Assembly (NCBI GenBank): GCA_946479055.1
Contig: CAMLEX010000304.1
Span: 1 to 6,406 of the forward strand
Source of the DNA: an uncultured Bacteroidota bacterium
GTDB taxonomy: Bacteria > Bacteroidota > Bacteroidia > Chitinophagales > Chitinophagaceae
Direction of reading: 5' to 3'
DNA length: 6,406 nt
Shown here: in pieces, positions 1-5,782 of the stretch
How positions within the stretch are numbered: the first letter of the stretch is position 1
Layout: the number at the start of each line of letters is the position of its first letter
Translations under genes and position numbers: made by a program
The notes under the pieces: model-generated
Seen by the model: the letters and a program-made list of their open reading frames with translations, nothing else
Database searches by the model: none
Told to the model about the DNA's origin: nothing

Positions 1-373
1 TTTCTTTAAGGTTCACAGTCTCCAGTAATTCCATCGGAGCTACATCACGGTTGTATAAACCACAAAAAAGTTCAACTAACTGTACAAGGTTGAGACCCGG
101 ATAATAACCACTGGATTGCAATTGCACACCAATTATTTTTTTTATTTCACCGGGATCTTTATCCAGATTAAAGCCATCAACGATCACTTCACCACTGGTT
201 TTTTCCCTTAAAGTTTCAATGATTTCTAATGTAGTGGATTTTCCGGCGCCATTGGGCCCTAACAATCCGAATATCTCTCCTTCCTTTACATCAAAAGATA
301 TTCCTTTTACAGCCTGGAAATTACCGTAGTTTTTTACCAGGTTTTTTACAGAGATAATTGTGCTCTTTTCCAT
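1..373 (-). CDS. ABC transporter ATP-binding protein, N-terminal part (cut by window edge)
   Basis: The ATG is at 373-371 and the frame stays open to base 1, giving 124 residues that begin MEKSTIISVKNLVKNYG. This is the nucleotide-binding subunit of an ABC transporter, which hydrolyses ATP on the cytoplasmic face of the inner membrane. A complete Walker A motif, GPNGAGKST, lies at residues 39-47. The Q-loop region (IGVQLQSS, about 81-88) is followed by a hydrophobic helix (LNLVQLVELFCGLY). The signature LSGGQ, Walker B and H-loop lie outside the window. The short N-terminus and the IGVQLQ form of the Q-loop resemble ABC-2 type ATPases (CcmA/NatA/DrrA-like), which usually pair with a separate membrane permease encoded downstream; that partner would be beyond the left edge. 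The substrate cannot be told. No Shine-Dalgarno sequence is seen, as is usual in Bacteroidota. The family call is firm, the subfamily less so. Confidence 0.93.
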   Translation of the reverse strand, partial: MEKSTIISVKNLVKNYGNFQAVKGISFDVKEGEIFGLLGPNGAGKSTTLEIIETLREKTSGEVIVDGFNLDKDPGEIKKIIGVQLQSSGYYPGLNLVQLVELFCGLYNRDVAPMELLETVNLKE

Positions 374-406
374 CGGGCAGCAATTTACGGGGTTTCACGC
401 AAAGAA

Positions 407-497
407 TCTGAACTGGGATAAGTGAGATGCATGGGATTTTTGGGAAACAAGTCACTTATCCCAATCATCTCCTGAATCTCAGAAATCCCAGTTCAGA
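407..497. repeat. 91-bp imperfect inverted repeat made of 9-base units
   Basis: The arms are 407-445 and 459-497 around a 13-base centre. Aligned without gaps they match at 31 of 39 positions, with the outer 13 bases (407-419 and 485-497) perfectly complementary. Each arm starts TCTGAAC and then carries four hexamers close to TGGGAT at an exact 9-base step. On the plus strand these begin at 414, 423, 432 and 441. On the minus strand they begin at 490, 481, 472 and 463. The element fills most of the gap between the CAP gene stop and the ABC gene start. It looks like a small non-coding mobile or REP-like element. No convincing target-site duplication is visible at the edges. Confidence 0.8.
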
Positions 498-506
498 CAA
501 TATTAA

Positions 507-959
507 TTACCCGCCAAAAACCTGTGTGTAGTAGATGCGGCCACGACGATCTTTTGCGATACCGATGCCAATGTATTTGTACCGGCCCAACATATTACGG
601 CGATGGCCTGATGAATTTTTCCACATGGTCACTACTTCCTTACCGGTTTCAGGGCCATAAGCAACATTTTCAGCAAAACTATATAAAGAGTTGATCTTTC
701 TTTTTGCCTGCGCTTCTCTTTGCGAAAATCCGCCATGTCCAAAACCTACCCGGCCTTTTGCCATGTTGTTGCTGTGTTTTTGAGCAATAGCATTCAGATC
801 TTCATTAATGACTAATGCGGGTAATCCTTTCGATCTTCTGAATTTATTGGTTTGACTTAAAACATCGTCAACGAGTTTTGCTTCATTTACGGGGATAAAA
901 GAGACGAGGCTGACAAAAAGGACAAAGCAAAGTGTAGTAAGTAAAAATGTACGTTTCAT
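507..959 (-). CDS. secreted CAP/SCP-domain protein
   Basis: This 150-residue protein is a signal peptide plus a single CAP (SCP/PR-1-like) domain, the bacterial YkwD-type form. Residues 1-20 are a positively charged start (MKR) and a long hydrophobic core, so it should be exported to the periplasm or outside the cell. The CAP domain spans about 30-150: NKFRRSKGLPAL (38-49), the helix with QKHSNNMA (60-67) giving His62, GHGGF with His75, AENVAYG with Glu97, MWKNSSGHRRNML with His119, then GIGIAKD and the closing YYTQVFGG. His75, Glu97 and His119 match the conserved cavity residues of the family; their biochemical role in bacteria is mostly unknown. The length is minimal but the domain is complete. 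It lies 92 bases after the GNAT gene and is probably transcribed alone. The 9-base inverted repeat follows ten bases after its stop. Confidence 0.93.
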   Translation of the reverse strand: MKRTFLLTTLCFVLFVSLVSFIPVNEAKLVDDVLSQTNKFRRSKGLPALVINEDLNAIAQKHSNNMAKGRVGFGHGGFSQREAQAKRKINSLYSFAENVAYGPETGKEVVTMWKNSSGHRRNMLGRYKYIGIGIAKDRRGRIYYTQVFGG

Positions 960-1051
960 TTCAGGGTGGATATTTTTGTGCTTTATGACAAGTTTTATAC
1001 CAACTCTTAAACGATTAAACGCTCCTGATTATTTTTATTGTTAAAATAAAA

Positions 1052-1510
1052 TTATAAGATCAATTCCATCTTAACATCCGCTGTTGTAAATGGTGAATCT
1101 TCTACTTCAACATAGTAAAAACCATATTTCTCATATAATTTCAAAGCCGTTTGCAACTGGTGATTAGAGAACAATGAAAGTTTTTTTGCACCGATCTCTT
1201 TTGCTTTTGCAAGGCATGTTTCGATCAAAAGTTTACTGATTCCTTTTCCCCGATAACTGGCAGTTACTGCCATTTTTGCCAGTTCATATTCACCTTCATG
1301 CTCTTTCATCAATGCGGCAGAGCCTACCACTTTATTATCAGCGATAGCCAGCCAGATAAATCCACCCTTGTCAAGTATCGTTGCCTGTGGATCATCTAAT
1401 ACCATCAGGTCATGCGACTCCGTAAGATTATAATTGTCCAGCCATTCGAGGTTCAGTTCTTTGAAGATTGCATGGTGTTCACTGCCATATGGTATGATCT
1501 TTATACTCAT
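1052..1510 (-). CDS. GNAT family N-acetyltransferase
   Basis: This 152-residue protein is a single-domain GCN5-related acetyltransferase, which moves an acetyl group from acetyl-CoA to an amine; the substrate cannot be predicted. The core is easy to follow: strand FIWLAIADNKVVGSAAL (51-67), motif A strand YELAKMAVTASY (75-86), the acetyl-CoA pyrophosphate loop RGKGISK (87-93) on the Q/RxxGxG/A pattern, helix LLIETCLAKAKEIGA, then motif B with LSLFSN (111-116) and LKLYEKYGFYYV (123-134), where the LYEKYGF element is typical. The ending TADVKMELIL forms the last strand. It should be soluble and cytoplasmic. It reads in the same direction as fbp but a 320-base gap separates them, so co-transcription is doubtful. 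The start at 1510 is the only one that gives a normal N-terminus. Confidence 0.95.
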   Translation of the reverse strand: MSIKIIPYGSEHHAIFKELNLEWLDNYNLTESHDLMVLDDPQATILDKGGFIWLAIADNKVVGSAALMKEHEGEYELAKMAVTASYRGKGISKLLIETCLAKAKEIGAKKLSLFSNHQLQTALKLYEKYGFYYVEVEDSPFTTADVKMELIL

Positions 1511-1644
1511 CTTGCGATAATTAAATGAAATAGCAAGATTAAAAAGAAATATTTTACGAAATATGTATCAGAATAAATAAGATAAGCTGTATCAGATAGA
1601 TTTTTATGATACCAGCATTTGTACTACTATCGGCTTTTGTTGCC

Positions 1645-1671
1645 CGTCCGAATGGCTCAGCCGGGCGGACG
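1645..1671. other. GC-rich two-part stem-loop in AT-rich gap
   Basis: CGTCCG at 1645-1650 pairs perfectly with CGGACG at 1666-1671. After a symmetric 3/3 internal loop, GGC (1654-1656) pairs with GCC (1660-1662) around a TCA loop. The surrounding DNA is strongly AT-rich, so this GC island stands out. It could be a structured RNA, a protein-binding site or part of a dispersed repeat. It has no T-run after it on either strand, so it is not a typical terminator. Confidence 0.45.
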
Positions 1672-1759
1672 TCGCACACTTCATCGTTCTGTAATTCTAC
1701 TCAGCAATTTAGTAAGTTAAAAAAAGTCAATGGGTTTCAATTTTTGCAGAGTTAGATTG

Positions 1760-1791
1760 AAAAAAAGCTCTCTGATTTCTCGTTCATCAGA
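1760..1791 (-). terminator. candidate intrinsic terminator for fbp
   Basis: On the minus strand, TCTGAT (1791-1786) and ATCAGA (1776-1771) form a six-pair stem with a nine-base loop. GAGC and a run of seven T (1766-1760) follow. It lies 40 bases past the fbp stop. The stem is short and AT-rich and the T-run is four bases away, so the call is tentative. Confidence 0.35.
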
Positions 1792-1821
1792 CCGAAAAAG
1801 AAATACTGATTCCAAAACACT

Positions 1822-1858
1822 TCAACCTCTTCAACTCCCCAACTCCCCTTCCAACTCC
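1822..1858 (-). repeat. short CAACT repeat array spanning the fbp stop codon
   Basis: On the plus strand CAAC recurs at 1823, 1832, 1840 and 1852 within TCAACT/CCAACTCC-type units of about eight bases; the spacings are 9, 8 and 12. On the coding (minus) strand the unit reads like GGAGTTGG or AGAGTTGA. The array covers the last codons of fbp, its TGA stop and a few bases after it. The unit resembles the 8-base array ahead of lysC. Confidence 0.55.
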
Positions 1859-2841
1859 TCCATCATCTCTTTACTCCCAATAAACATAGGAGTTCGCTGG
1901 TGCAATTCCGTTGGTTGTATATCCAGGATACGTTGCTTGCCACTTGTAGCCTTGCCACCCGCTACTTCTACTATAAACGCAAATGGATTGCATTCATATA
2001 ACAGGCGCAACTTCCCTTTGGGTTTATCAGTAGTACCAGGATACATGAATATTCCTCCTTTGATAAGGTTCCGGTGCAGATCCGATACCATGCTACCGAT
2101 ATAACGTTGTGTATAAGGTCCGCCATTGGTCTTATCTTTTTTCTGGCAGATCGTTATGTATTGCTGAACACCTTTCTCATACCTGAAAAAATTGCCATGA
2201 TTTACCGAATAGATTTTTCCAGTTGGCGGGCATTTAATATCGGGATGACTTAGTGTGAACTCGCCGATAGAGGGATCCAATGTAAAACCATTCACTCCTC
2301 TTCTTGTAGCATATACCAGCATGGTGGAAGATCCATAAACTATATAACCGGCAGCCACCTGTTGAGTGCCTTTTTGCAAAAAATCTTCTTTAGCAGCAAT
2401 GCTTCCTTGTTCTGTCACCCGGCGATAAATGCCGAAAATAGTTCCGATTGAAACATTGACATCGATATTACCACTACCATCCAGCGGGTCAAATAAACAA
2501 ACGTATTTTGAATTTTTGCTTACTGAATCATCAAAAGCAACATAATTGTCCAGCTCTTCGCTGGCAATGCCTGCACAACTGATGCCATGCTGTAAAACAC
2601 CTGTAAACTGGTCATTGGCAAATACATCCAGTTTTTTTACATCTTCGCCCTGTACATTTATGCTGCCCGCATCGCCTAATATATCTACCAGGCCGGCCTT
2701 ATTTACTTCTACATTTACTCTTTTAGCGGCAAGTCCCAAGTCCCGCAACAGGCTACTCAATTCACCCGTGGCATTAGGAATATGACGAAGCTGCTGGATA
2801 GTGAATTCATCAAGTGTAAGAATCTTTCTATTAAAATTCAT
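1831..2841 (-). CDS. fbp: class I fructose-1,6-bisphosphatase
   Basis: This cytoplasmic enzyme hydrolyses fructose 1,6-bisphosphate to fructose 6-phosphate, the committed step of gluconeogenesis. From the ATG at 2841 it has 336 residues, a normal class I length. Visible motifs include SEE (94-96), the metal-binding DPLDGSGNIDVNVSIGT (118-134), GSSTMLVY (170-177), NHGN (214-217), the substrate phosphate site YTQRYIGSMVSDLHR (243-257), YECNP (282-286) carrying the last metal-ligand Glu, and EVAGGKAT (292-299). The frame can be extended to a TTG at 2865, but ATG 2841 is preferred: it starts MNFNRKILTLDEF as in the family, and the TTG lies inside a candidate promoter. The last residues (EELEGELGS) and the TGA stop are encoded by a short repeat array, so the C-terminal tip is probably not conserved. 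It is divergent from lysC across 144 bases. Confidence 0.97.
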   Translation of the reverse strand: MNFNRKILTLDEFTIQQLRHIPNATGELSSLLRDLGLAAKRVNVEVNKAGLVDILGDAGSINVQGEDVKKLDVFANDQFTGVLQHGISCAGIASEELDNYVAFDDSVSKNSKYVCLFDPLDGSGNIDVNVSIGTIFGIYRRVTEQGSIAAKEDFLQKGTQQVAAGYIVYGSSTMLVYATRRGVNGFTLDPSIGEFTLSHPDIKCPPTGKIYSVNHGNFFRYEKGVQQYITICQKKDKTNGGPYTQRYIGSMVSDLHRNLIKGGIFMYPGTTDKPKGKLRLLYECNPFAFIVEVAGGKATSGKQRILDIQPTELHQRTPMFIGSKEMMEELEGELGS

Positions 2842-2862
2842 AGTGGCGATTTGAAATACTAA

Positions 2863-2890
2863 CAAATGTAAGGGGGAAACCGGAAACGAA
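2863..2890 (-). promoter_or_regulatory. candidate Bacteroidota-type promoter for fbp
   Basis: On the minus strand TACATTTG (2870-2863) matches the Bacteroidota -7 consensus TAnnTTTG exactly. TTCG (2890-2887) lies 20 bases upstream, one base off the -33 TTTG. Transcription would start a short way before ATG 2841, leaving a short leader. The same element overlaps the alternative TTG start at 2865, which argues against that start. The -33 match is weak. Confidence 0.4.
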
Positions 2891-2944
2891 GAAGGCTAAG
2901 TGTTTTAAAGACATTAAAAGAAAGATAGTTTTTAACGACATTTG

Positions 2945-2984
2945 CCAACTTATTAACCTGTCAACTATTCAACTTTTCAACTAT
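2945..2984 (+). repeat. 8-base tandem array forming the lysC leader
   Basis: Five consecutive 8-base units run from 2945 to 2984 and end one base before the lysC ATG. The last three are TCAACTAT, TCAACTTT and TCAACTAT; the first two (CCAACTTA, TTAACCTG) are degenerate. The step is exactly eight throughout. The array occupies the place where a ribosome-binding site would be, and no purine-rich site is present. On the other strand the unit reads AGTTGANA. Confidence 0.75.
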
Positions 2985-2985
2985 C

Positions 2986-4248
2986 ATGAAGGTCTTCAAA
3001 TTTGGCGGCGCATCCGTAAACAGTGTAGAAAGAATTAAAACTGTGGGCAAAATATTACAACACTATTCTGGTGAAAAATTAGTGGTTGTTATTTCCGCCA
3101 TGGGCAAAACCACCAATGCTCTTGAAAAAGTGGTGCAGGCTTTTTTTGAAGAAAGAAAAGAAGATGCCCTTCAATTGTTTGAGCAGGTAAAACAGCAACA
3201 TTTAACTACTGCCAACTATTTATTGGTCACCCATGCGCTTGCCTGCGAACAACAACTCAAAGATTTTTTTACCGAAGTGGAATGGATGTTGCATGATAAA
3301 CCGGTTCGTGAATACGATTATTATTACGACCAGGTAGTTTGCGTAGGTGAACTGTTATCGACCGCGATTGTTAGTCATTATTTAAATGAAACAGGTATCC
3401 GTAATAAATGGCTTGATGTACGTGATATCATCAGGACAGATGATAATTTCCGGGATGCAACAATTGATTGGGACTACACACGTTCAAAAATAAAAAAAGC
3501 AATTGTTCCTGAACTGGAAAATTCCGGACTCCTGCTCACCCAGGGATTTATAGGCGCTACAGATGAAAATGAAAGCACAACATTGGGCCGGGAAGGAAGT
3601 GATTATACAGCCGCTGTTTTTGCGAATATCCTGGATGCTGAAAGCCAAACGATTTGGAAAGATGTTGAAAGTGTGATGAATGCTGACCCAAAACAATTCA
3701 CCGATGCGCAACCGATTCATGAACTGAATTATAATGAAGTGATTGAAATGGCTTATTATGGTGCCCAGGTCATTCACCCAAAAACCATCAAACCCTTAGA
3801 GAATAAAGGCATCCCGTTATATGTAAAATGTTTTCTTGATCCCTCATTACCCGGAACTGTTATTCATAAGCAATCGTTGAAACATCTCCCACCCATTATT
3901 GTATTAAAAGAAAAGCAGGTGATGCTGGAACTCAGTTCCAAGGATTTTTCGTTTGTCGGCGAACATCATGTAGGATATCTGTATCATCTTTTTGAAAAGC
4001 ATAAACTAAAACCAAACCTTACACAAAACGGGGCCATCAGTTTTGTTTGCGTATTGGATGATCATACCGAAAAAATAGAGAAACTGGCATTAGGCGCTTC
4101 TGATATATTTGATGTGCAGGTAACAAAAGATTTGTCTTTATTGACCATCCGCCACTATACTGGTGAGTATTTTGAAAAATTGTCAAAAGGAAAAACAATT
4201 TTGTTGCGACAACAAACACAGGAAACAATTCAACTGTTGATGAAATAA
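2986..4248 (+). CDS. lysC: aspartate kinase
   Basis: This cytoplasmic enzyme phosphorylates L-aspartate to aspartyl-4-phosphate, the entry step for lysine (and diaminopimelate for the cell wall), threonine and methionine. It is a monofunctional protein of 420 residues. The kinase domain spans 1 to about 290: KFGGASV (5-11) with the catalytic Lys5, VVVISAMGKTTNAL (33-46), GELLSTA (121-127), TTLGREGSDYTAA (198-210), WKDVESVMNADP (224-235) and EMAYYGAQVIHPKTI (254-268). Residues about 305-420 form the ACT region, with VMLELSSKDFSFVGEHHVGYL-type sequence at 312-332 and TKDLSLLTIRHY at 380-391. This part is compact and divergent compared with the roughly 450-residue E. coli LysC, so lysine feedback sensitivity cannot be assumed. 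No homoserine dehydrogenase domain is fused. It is the only plus-strand gene here and is probably monocistronic, with the 8-base repeat array as its leader. Confidence 0.97.
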   Translation: MKVFKFGGASVNSVERIKTVGKILQHYSGEKLVVVISAMGKTTNALEKVVQAFFEERKEDALQLFEQVKQQHLTTANYLLVTHALACEQQLKDFFTEVEWMLHDKPVREYDYYYDQVVCVGELLSTAIVSHYLNETGIRNKWLDVRDIIRTDDNFRDATIDWDYTRSKIKKAIVPELENSGLLLTQGFIGATDENESTTLGREGSDYTAAVFANILDAESQTIWKDVESVMNADPKQFTDAQPIHELNYNEVIEMAYYGAQVIHPKTIKPLENKGIPLYVKCFLDPSLPGTVIHKQSLKHLPPIIVLKEKQVMLELSSKDFSFVGEHHVGYLYHLFEKHKLKPNLTQNGAISFVCVLDDHTEKIEKLALGASDIFDVQVTKDLSLLTIRHYTGEYFEKLSKGKTILLRQQTQETIQLLMK

Positions 4249-4268
4249 GTTGTTCCTTATTCTCTGCA

Positions 4269-4286
4269 GGTATATTGTTTTATACC
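4269..4286. terminator. stem-loop between convergent genes, possible weak terminator
   Basis: GGTATA (4269-4274) pairs perfectly with TATACC (4281-4286) around the loop TTGTTT. It lies in the 77-base gap between the lysC stop and the stop of the convergent L,D-transpeptidase gene. No T-run follows on either strand, so it is not a canonical intrinsic terminator; position is the main argument. Confidence 0.3.
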
Positions 4287-4325
4287 AGTTCGATTCAATA
4301 TTGATTTTCGGTAAGAAGAATAATT

Positions 4326-5495
4326 CTAATTTGCTACAGTTACCGTTTGCACCATTTTTTTAGGTACTGGTTTGTCGTGGAGAATGGCAGGTTTCCATTC
4401 GGGCATTTTTTCCAGTCTGTTGATAAGTTCATCATTAAAATCATCATCACTCATACCACGCAATACTTTAAAGTTAGTAGGCGTACCATCTTTATCTACT
4501 ATAAACTCTACCTGCACATAAGCTTTAGTCATTTCCCCGGGCAAAAACTCAAACATTTCTTTTCCCAATTTATCAAGGTATTTCATAAATGCATCTCCAC
4601 CACCGGGAAACCGGGGCCATTCATGTACCGCTTCTACCAAACCCGTAATGTTTCTTGTACGATGCTTGACAGGAGGCCTTTTGGGTTTTGGTTCCGTCGT
4701 TTTTTTGCCAGGAGCAGCATTAACGGTGTACTCCCCTTTATCATTGATCAGGATAACGGGCAGTTGTTTATATTTTTCAAAATAATCAAATGCATCCTCA
4801 AGCCTGTCAGCGAATTTTTTTAAGGTAGCATCATCTTTTGTAAGATTCTCGAGGTATTTTATACTTCTTGCCACATTGAACCGGATAGGAAAAATATGAA
4901 CAGGAATATAATCCTGTCCCTGGTTTTTAGCATGAGCGGCTAAAATGTATAGTTCATCAATTTGCTTATCAGTAACGGGAATACAACCAACAGTTACACA
5001 ACTGCCATGAATATAGATAGCTCCGCCTGGCCGGAAAGAATCACTTAATATTTTATCCGATACATTAGGATAATTAAGCCCTAATGATAAATAATATTCG
5101 CTGCGTGGATTAAACTCGTTGATATAATAAAAGCCTTCCGGAACCTGGTAATCTCCTTCGAGTCTCTTCGGGCCCAATGTACCAGCCAGTGCACAAACCT
5201 TATATGTTTTAAAAAGTTTGAAAGGATCTTTGATCTCATCCTTCACCCATACTTCAAGCTGGCTGTCATATTTAAAAGAACGGATATAAATGTATTTAGC
5301 CGGCCATTGCAATTTCTTTGCTTCAAACTGCTTTTGTAATGTATCTTCTTTGCGCTTAAATGATTCGTCAGGCCGTGGAAATGTTTTCTGGTAATCAATG
5401 AATGAAGTTTGAGTCGTTACGCCCTTATAGGAGAGTTGAGCTGTTGCAACAACAAAGCTTACTAAGAATGCCAATAATGTAAGAAGGTTTTTCAT
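4326..5495 (-). CDS. secreted YafK-like L,D-transpeptidase with C-terminal TonB-type domain
   Basis: This 389-residue protein has three parts. Residues 1-20 are a signal peptide ending ATAQ, so it acts in the periplasm. About 65-245 is a YkuD/L,D-transpeptidase catalytic domain of the YafK type: YIYIRSFKYDSQLEVWVK (68-85), LFKTYKVCALAG (94-105), LGPKRLEGDYQVPEGFYYI (107-125), YYLSLGLNYPN (134-144), and the active-site stretch IYIHGSCVTVGCIPVTD (160-176) with His163 and catalytic Cys171. A Pro/Lys-rich linker (about 262-280) leads to a TonB C-terminal-like domain (about 290-389): FPGGGDAFMKYLDKLG, VQVEFIVDKDGTPTNFKVLRG and MPEWKPA. YafK relatives act on peptidoglycan; E. coli YafK (DpaA/LdtF) releases Braun lipoprotein from the wall, but the partner here is unknown. 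Apart from the signal peptide there is no membrane segment, so it is not a classical TonB. An AT-rich inverted repeat lies 37 bases upstream. Confidence 0.9.
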   Translation of the reverse strand: MKNLLTLLAFLVSFVVATAQLSYKGVTTQTSFIDYQKTFPRPDESFKRKEDTLQKQFEAKKLQWPAKYIYIRSFKYDSQLEVWVKDEIKDPFKLFKTYKVCALAGTLGPKRLEGDYQVPEGFYYINEFNPRSEYYLSLGLNYPNVSDKILSDSFRPGGAIYIHGSCVTVGCIPVTDKQIDELYILAAHAKNQGQDYIPVHIFPIRFNVARSIKYLENLTKDDATLKKFADRLEDAFDYFEKYKQLPVILINDKGEYTVNAAPGKKTTEPKPKRPPVKHRTRNITGLVEAVHEWPRFPGGGDAFMKYLDKLGKEMFEFLPGEMTKAYVQVEFIVDKDGTPTNFKVLRGMSDDDFNDELINRLEKMPEWKPAILHDKPVPKKMVQTVTVAN

Positions 5496-5531
5496 GTGTT
5501 AATTTATATTGTTTCCTGCCACATGGAATTC

Positions 5532-5584
5532 GCCATAAAAATTTTCATCGCAGATAGTTTAAATTGCTCGAAAATTTTTATAGC
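5532..5584. promoter_or_regulatory. AT-rich inverted repeat upstream of the L,D-transpeptidase
   Basis: GCCATAAAAATTTTC (5532-5546) and GAAAATTTTTATAGC (5570-5584) are complementary at 14 of 15 positions, the mismatch being 5534/5582. The 23-base spacer is 5547-5569. The inner arm is 37 bases from the ATG at 5495. It could be an operator for a dimeric regulator or a leader hairpin; the sequence alone does not decide. Confidence 0.5.
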
Positions 5585-5685
5585 TCATTTCATACTCGCT
5601 TTTCCTCAGACTTTAACGGTTTACCAATTGTTTTATTTCCAATAGCAACAAAATGAATAATTGTAAAGATAAGGCCGCAACAAAG

Positions 5686-5713
5686 AAGTCGGAAGCCCCC
5701 GGCCGGGAGTCTG
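5686..5713 (+). repeat. degenerate 7-base repeat with GC palindrome
   Basis: The stretch divides into four 7-base steps: AAGTCGG (5686-5692), AAGCCCC, CGGCCGG and GAGTCTG (5707-5713). The perfect palindrome CCCGGCCGGG (5698-5707) sits inside it. Only the first and last units resemble the AAGTNNG unit of the array at 5783-5810, so this is a weak member. Confidence 0.3.
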
Positions 5714-5782
5714 AATAAAATTTAACAACTTTCGCCATTCCTGGTTTCCGCACTCATAGTTCTTAGCTCCAAATAGCGGATC

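Larger units (their letters stand above)
1511..1830. other. 320-base gene-free gap with stem-loops
   Basis: No credible coding region is seen between the GNAT start and the fbp stop. The part up to about 1640 is AT-rich and should hold the GNAT promoter, though no good TAnnTTTG element was found. An imperfect hairpin lies at 1586-1616 (GCTG+TATCA pairing with TGATA+CAGC, one bulged C at 1612, 12-base loop). A GC-rich hairpin follows at 1645-1671, and a terminator-like hairpin with a T-run for fbp at 1760-1791. Confidence 0.6.

Noticed and set aside
407..497. CRISPR array
   Set aside because: The units are only 9 bases apart and arranged as inverted arms, without spacers; there are no cas genes.
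1033..1051. All-A/T seven-pair hairpin just after the GNAT stop
   Set aside because: TTTTATT/AATAAAA pairing has no G or C and is expected by chance in such AT-rich sequence, so I did not call a terminator.
1730..2104. 124-codon open frame on the plus strand
   Set aside because: It runs antisense over the 3' end of fbp, is Ser/Pro/Arg-rich and resembles no protein family; fbp is certain.
2546..2785. 79-codon open frame on the plus strand
   Set aside because: It lies wholly antisense within fbp and has low-complexity Ser/Thr/Pro content.
2937..2944. GACATTTG as a lysC -7 promoter element
   Set aside because: The first base departs from TAnnTTTG and no TTG lies at the right distance upstream.
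3484..3777. 97-codon open frame on the minus strand
   Set aside because: It is antisense inside the aspartate kinase catalytic domain with no recognisable domain.
4037..4228. 63-codon open frame on the minus strand
   Set aside because: It is antisense to the lysC 3' end with no family features.
4347..4823. 158-codon open frame on the plus strand
   Set aside because: It is antisense to the L,D-transpeptidase gene; its Phe/Lys/His-rich composition is typical of a shadow frame.
5653..5718. 21-codon plus-strand ORF (MNNCKDKAATKK...)
   Set aside because: It reads through the 7-base repeat and GC palindrome, has no promoter or ribosome-site support, and is short enough to be chance.
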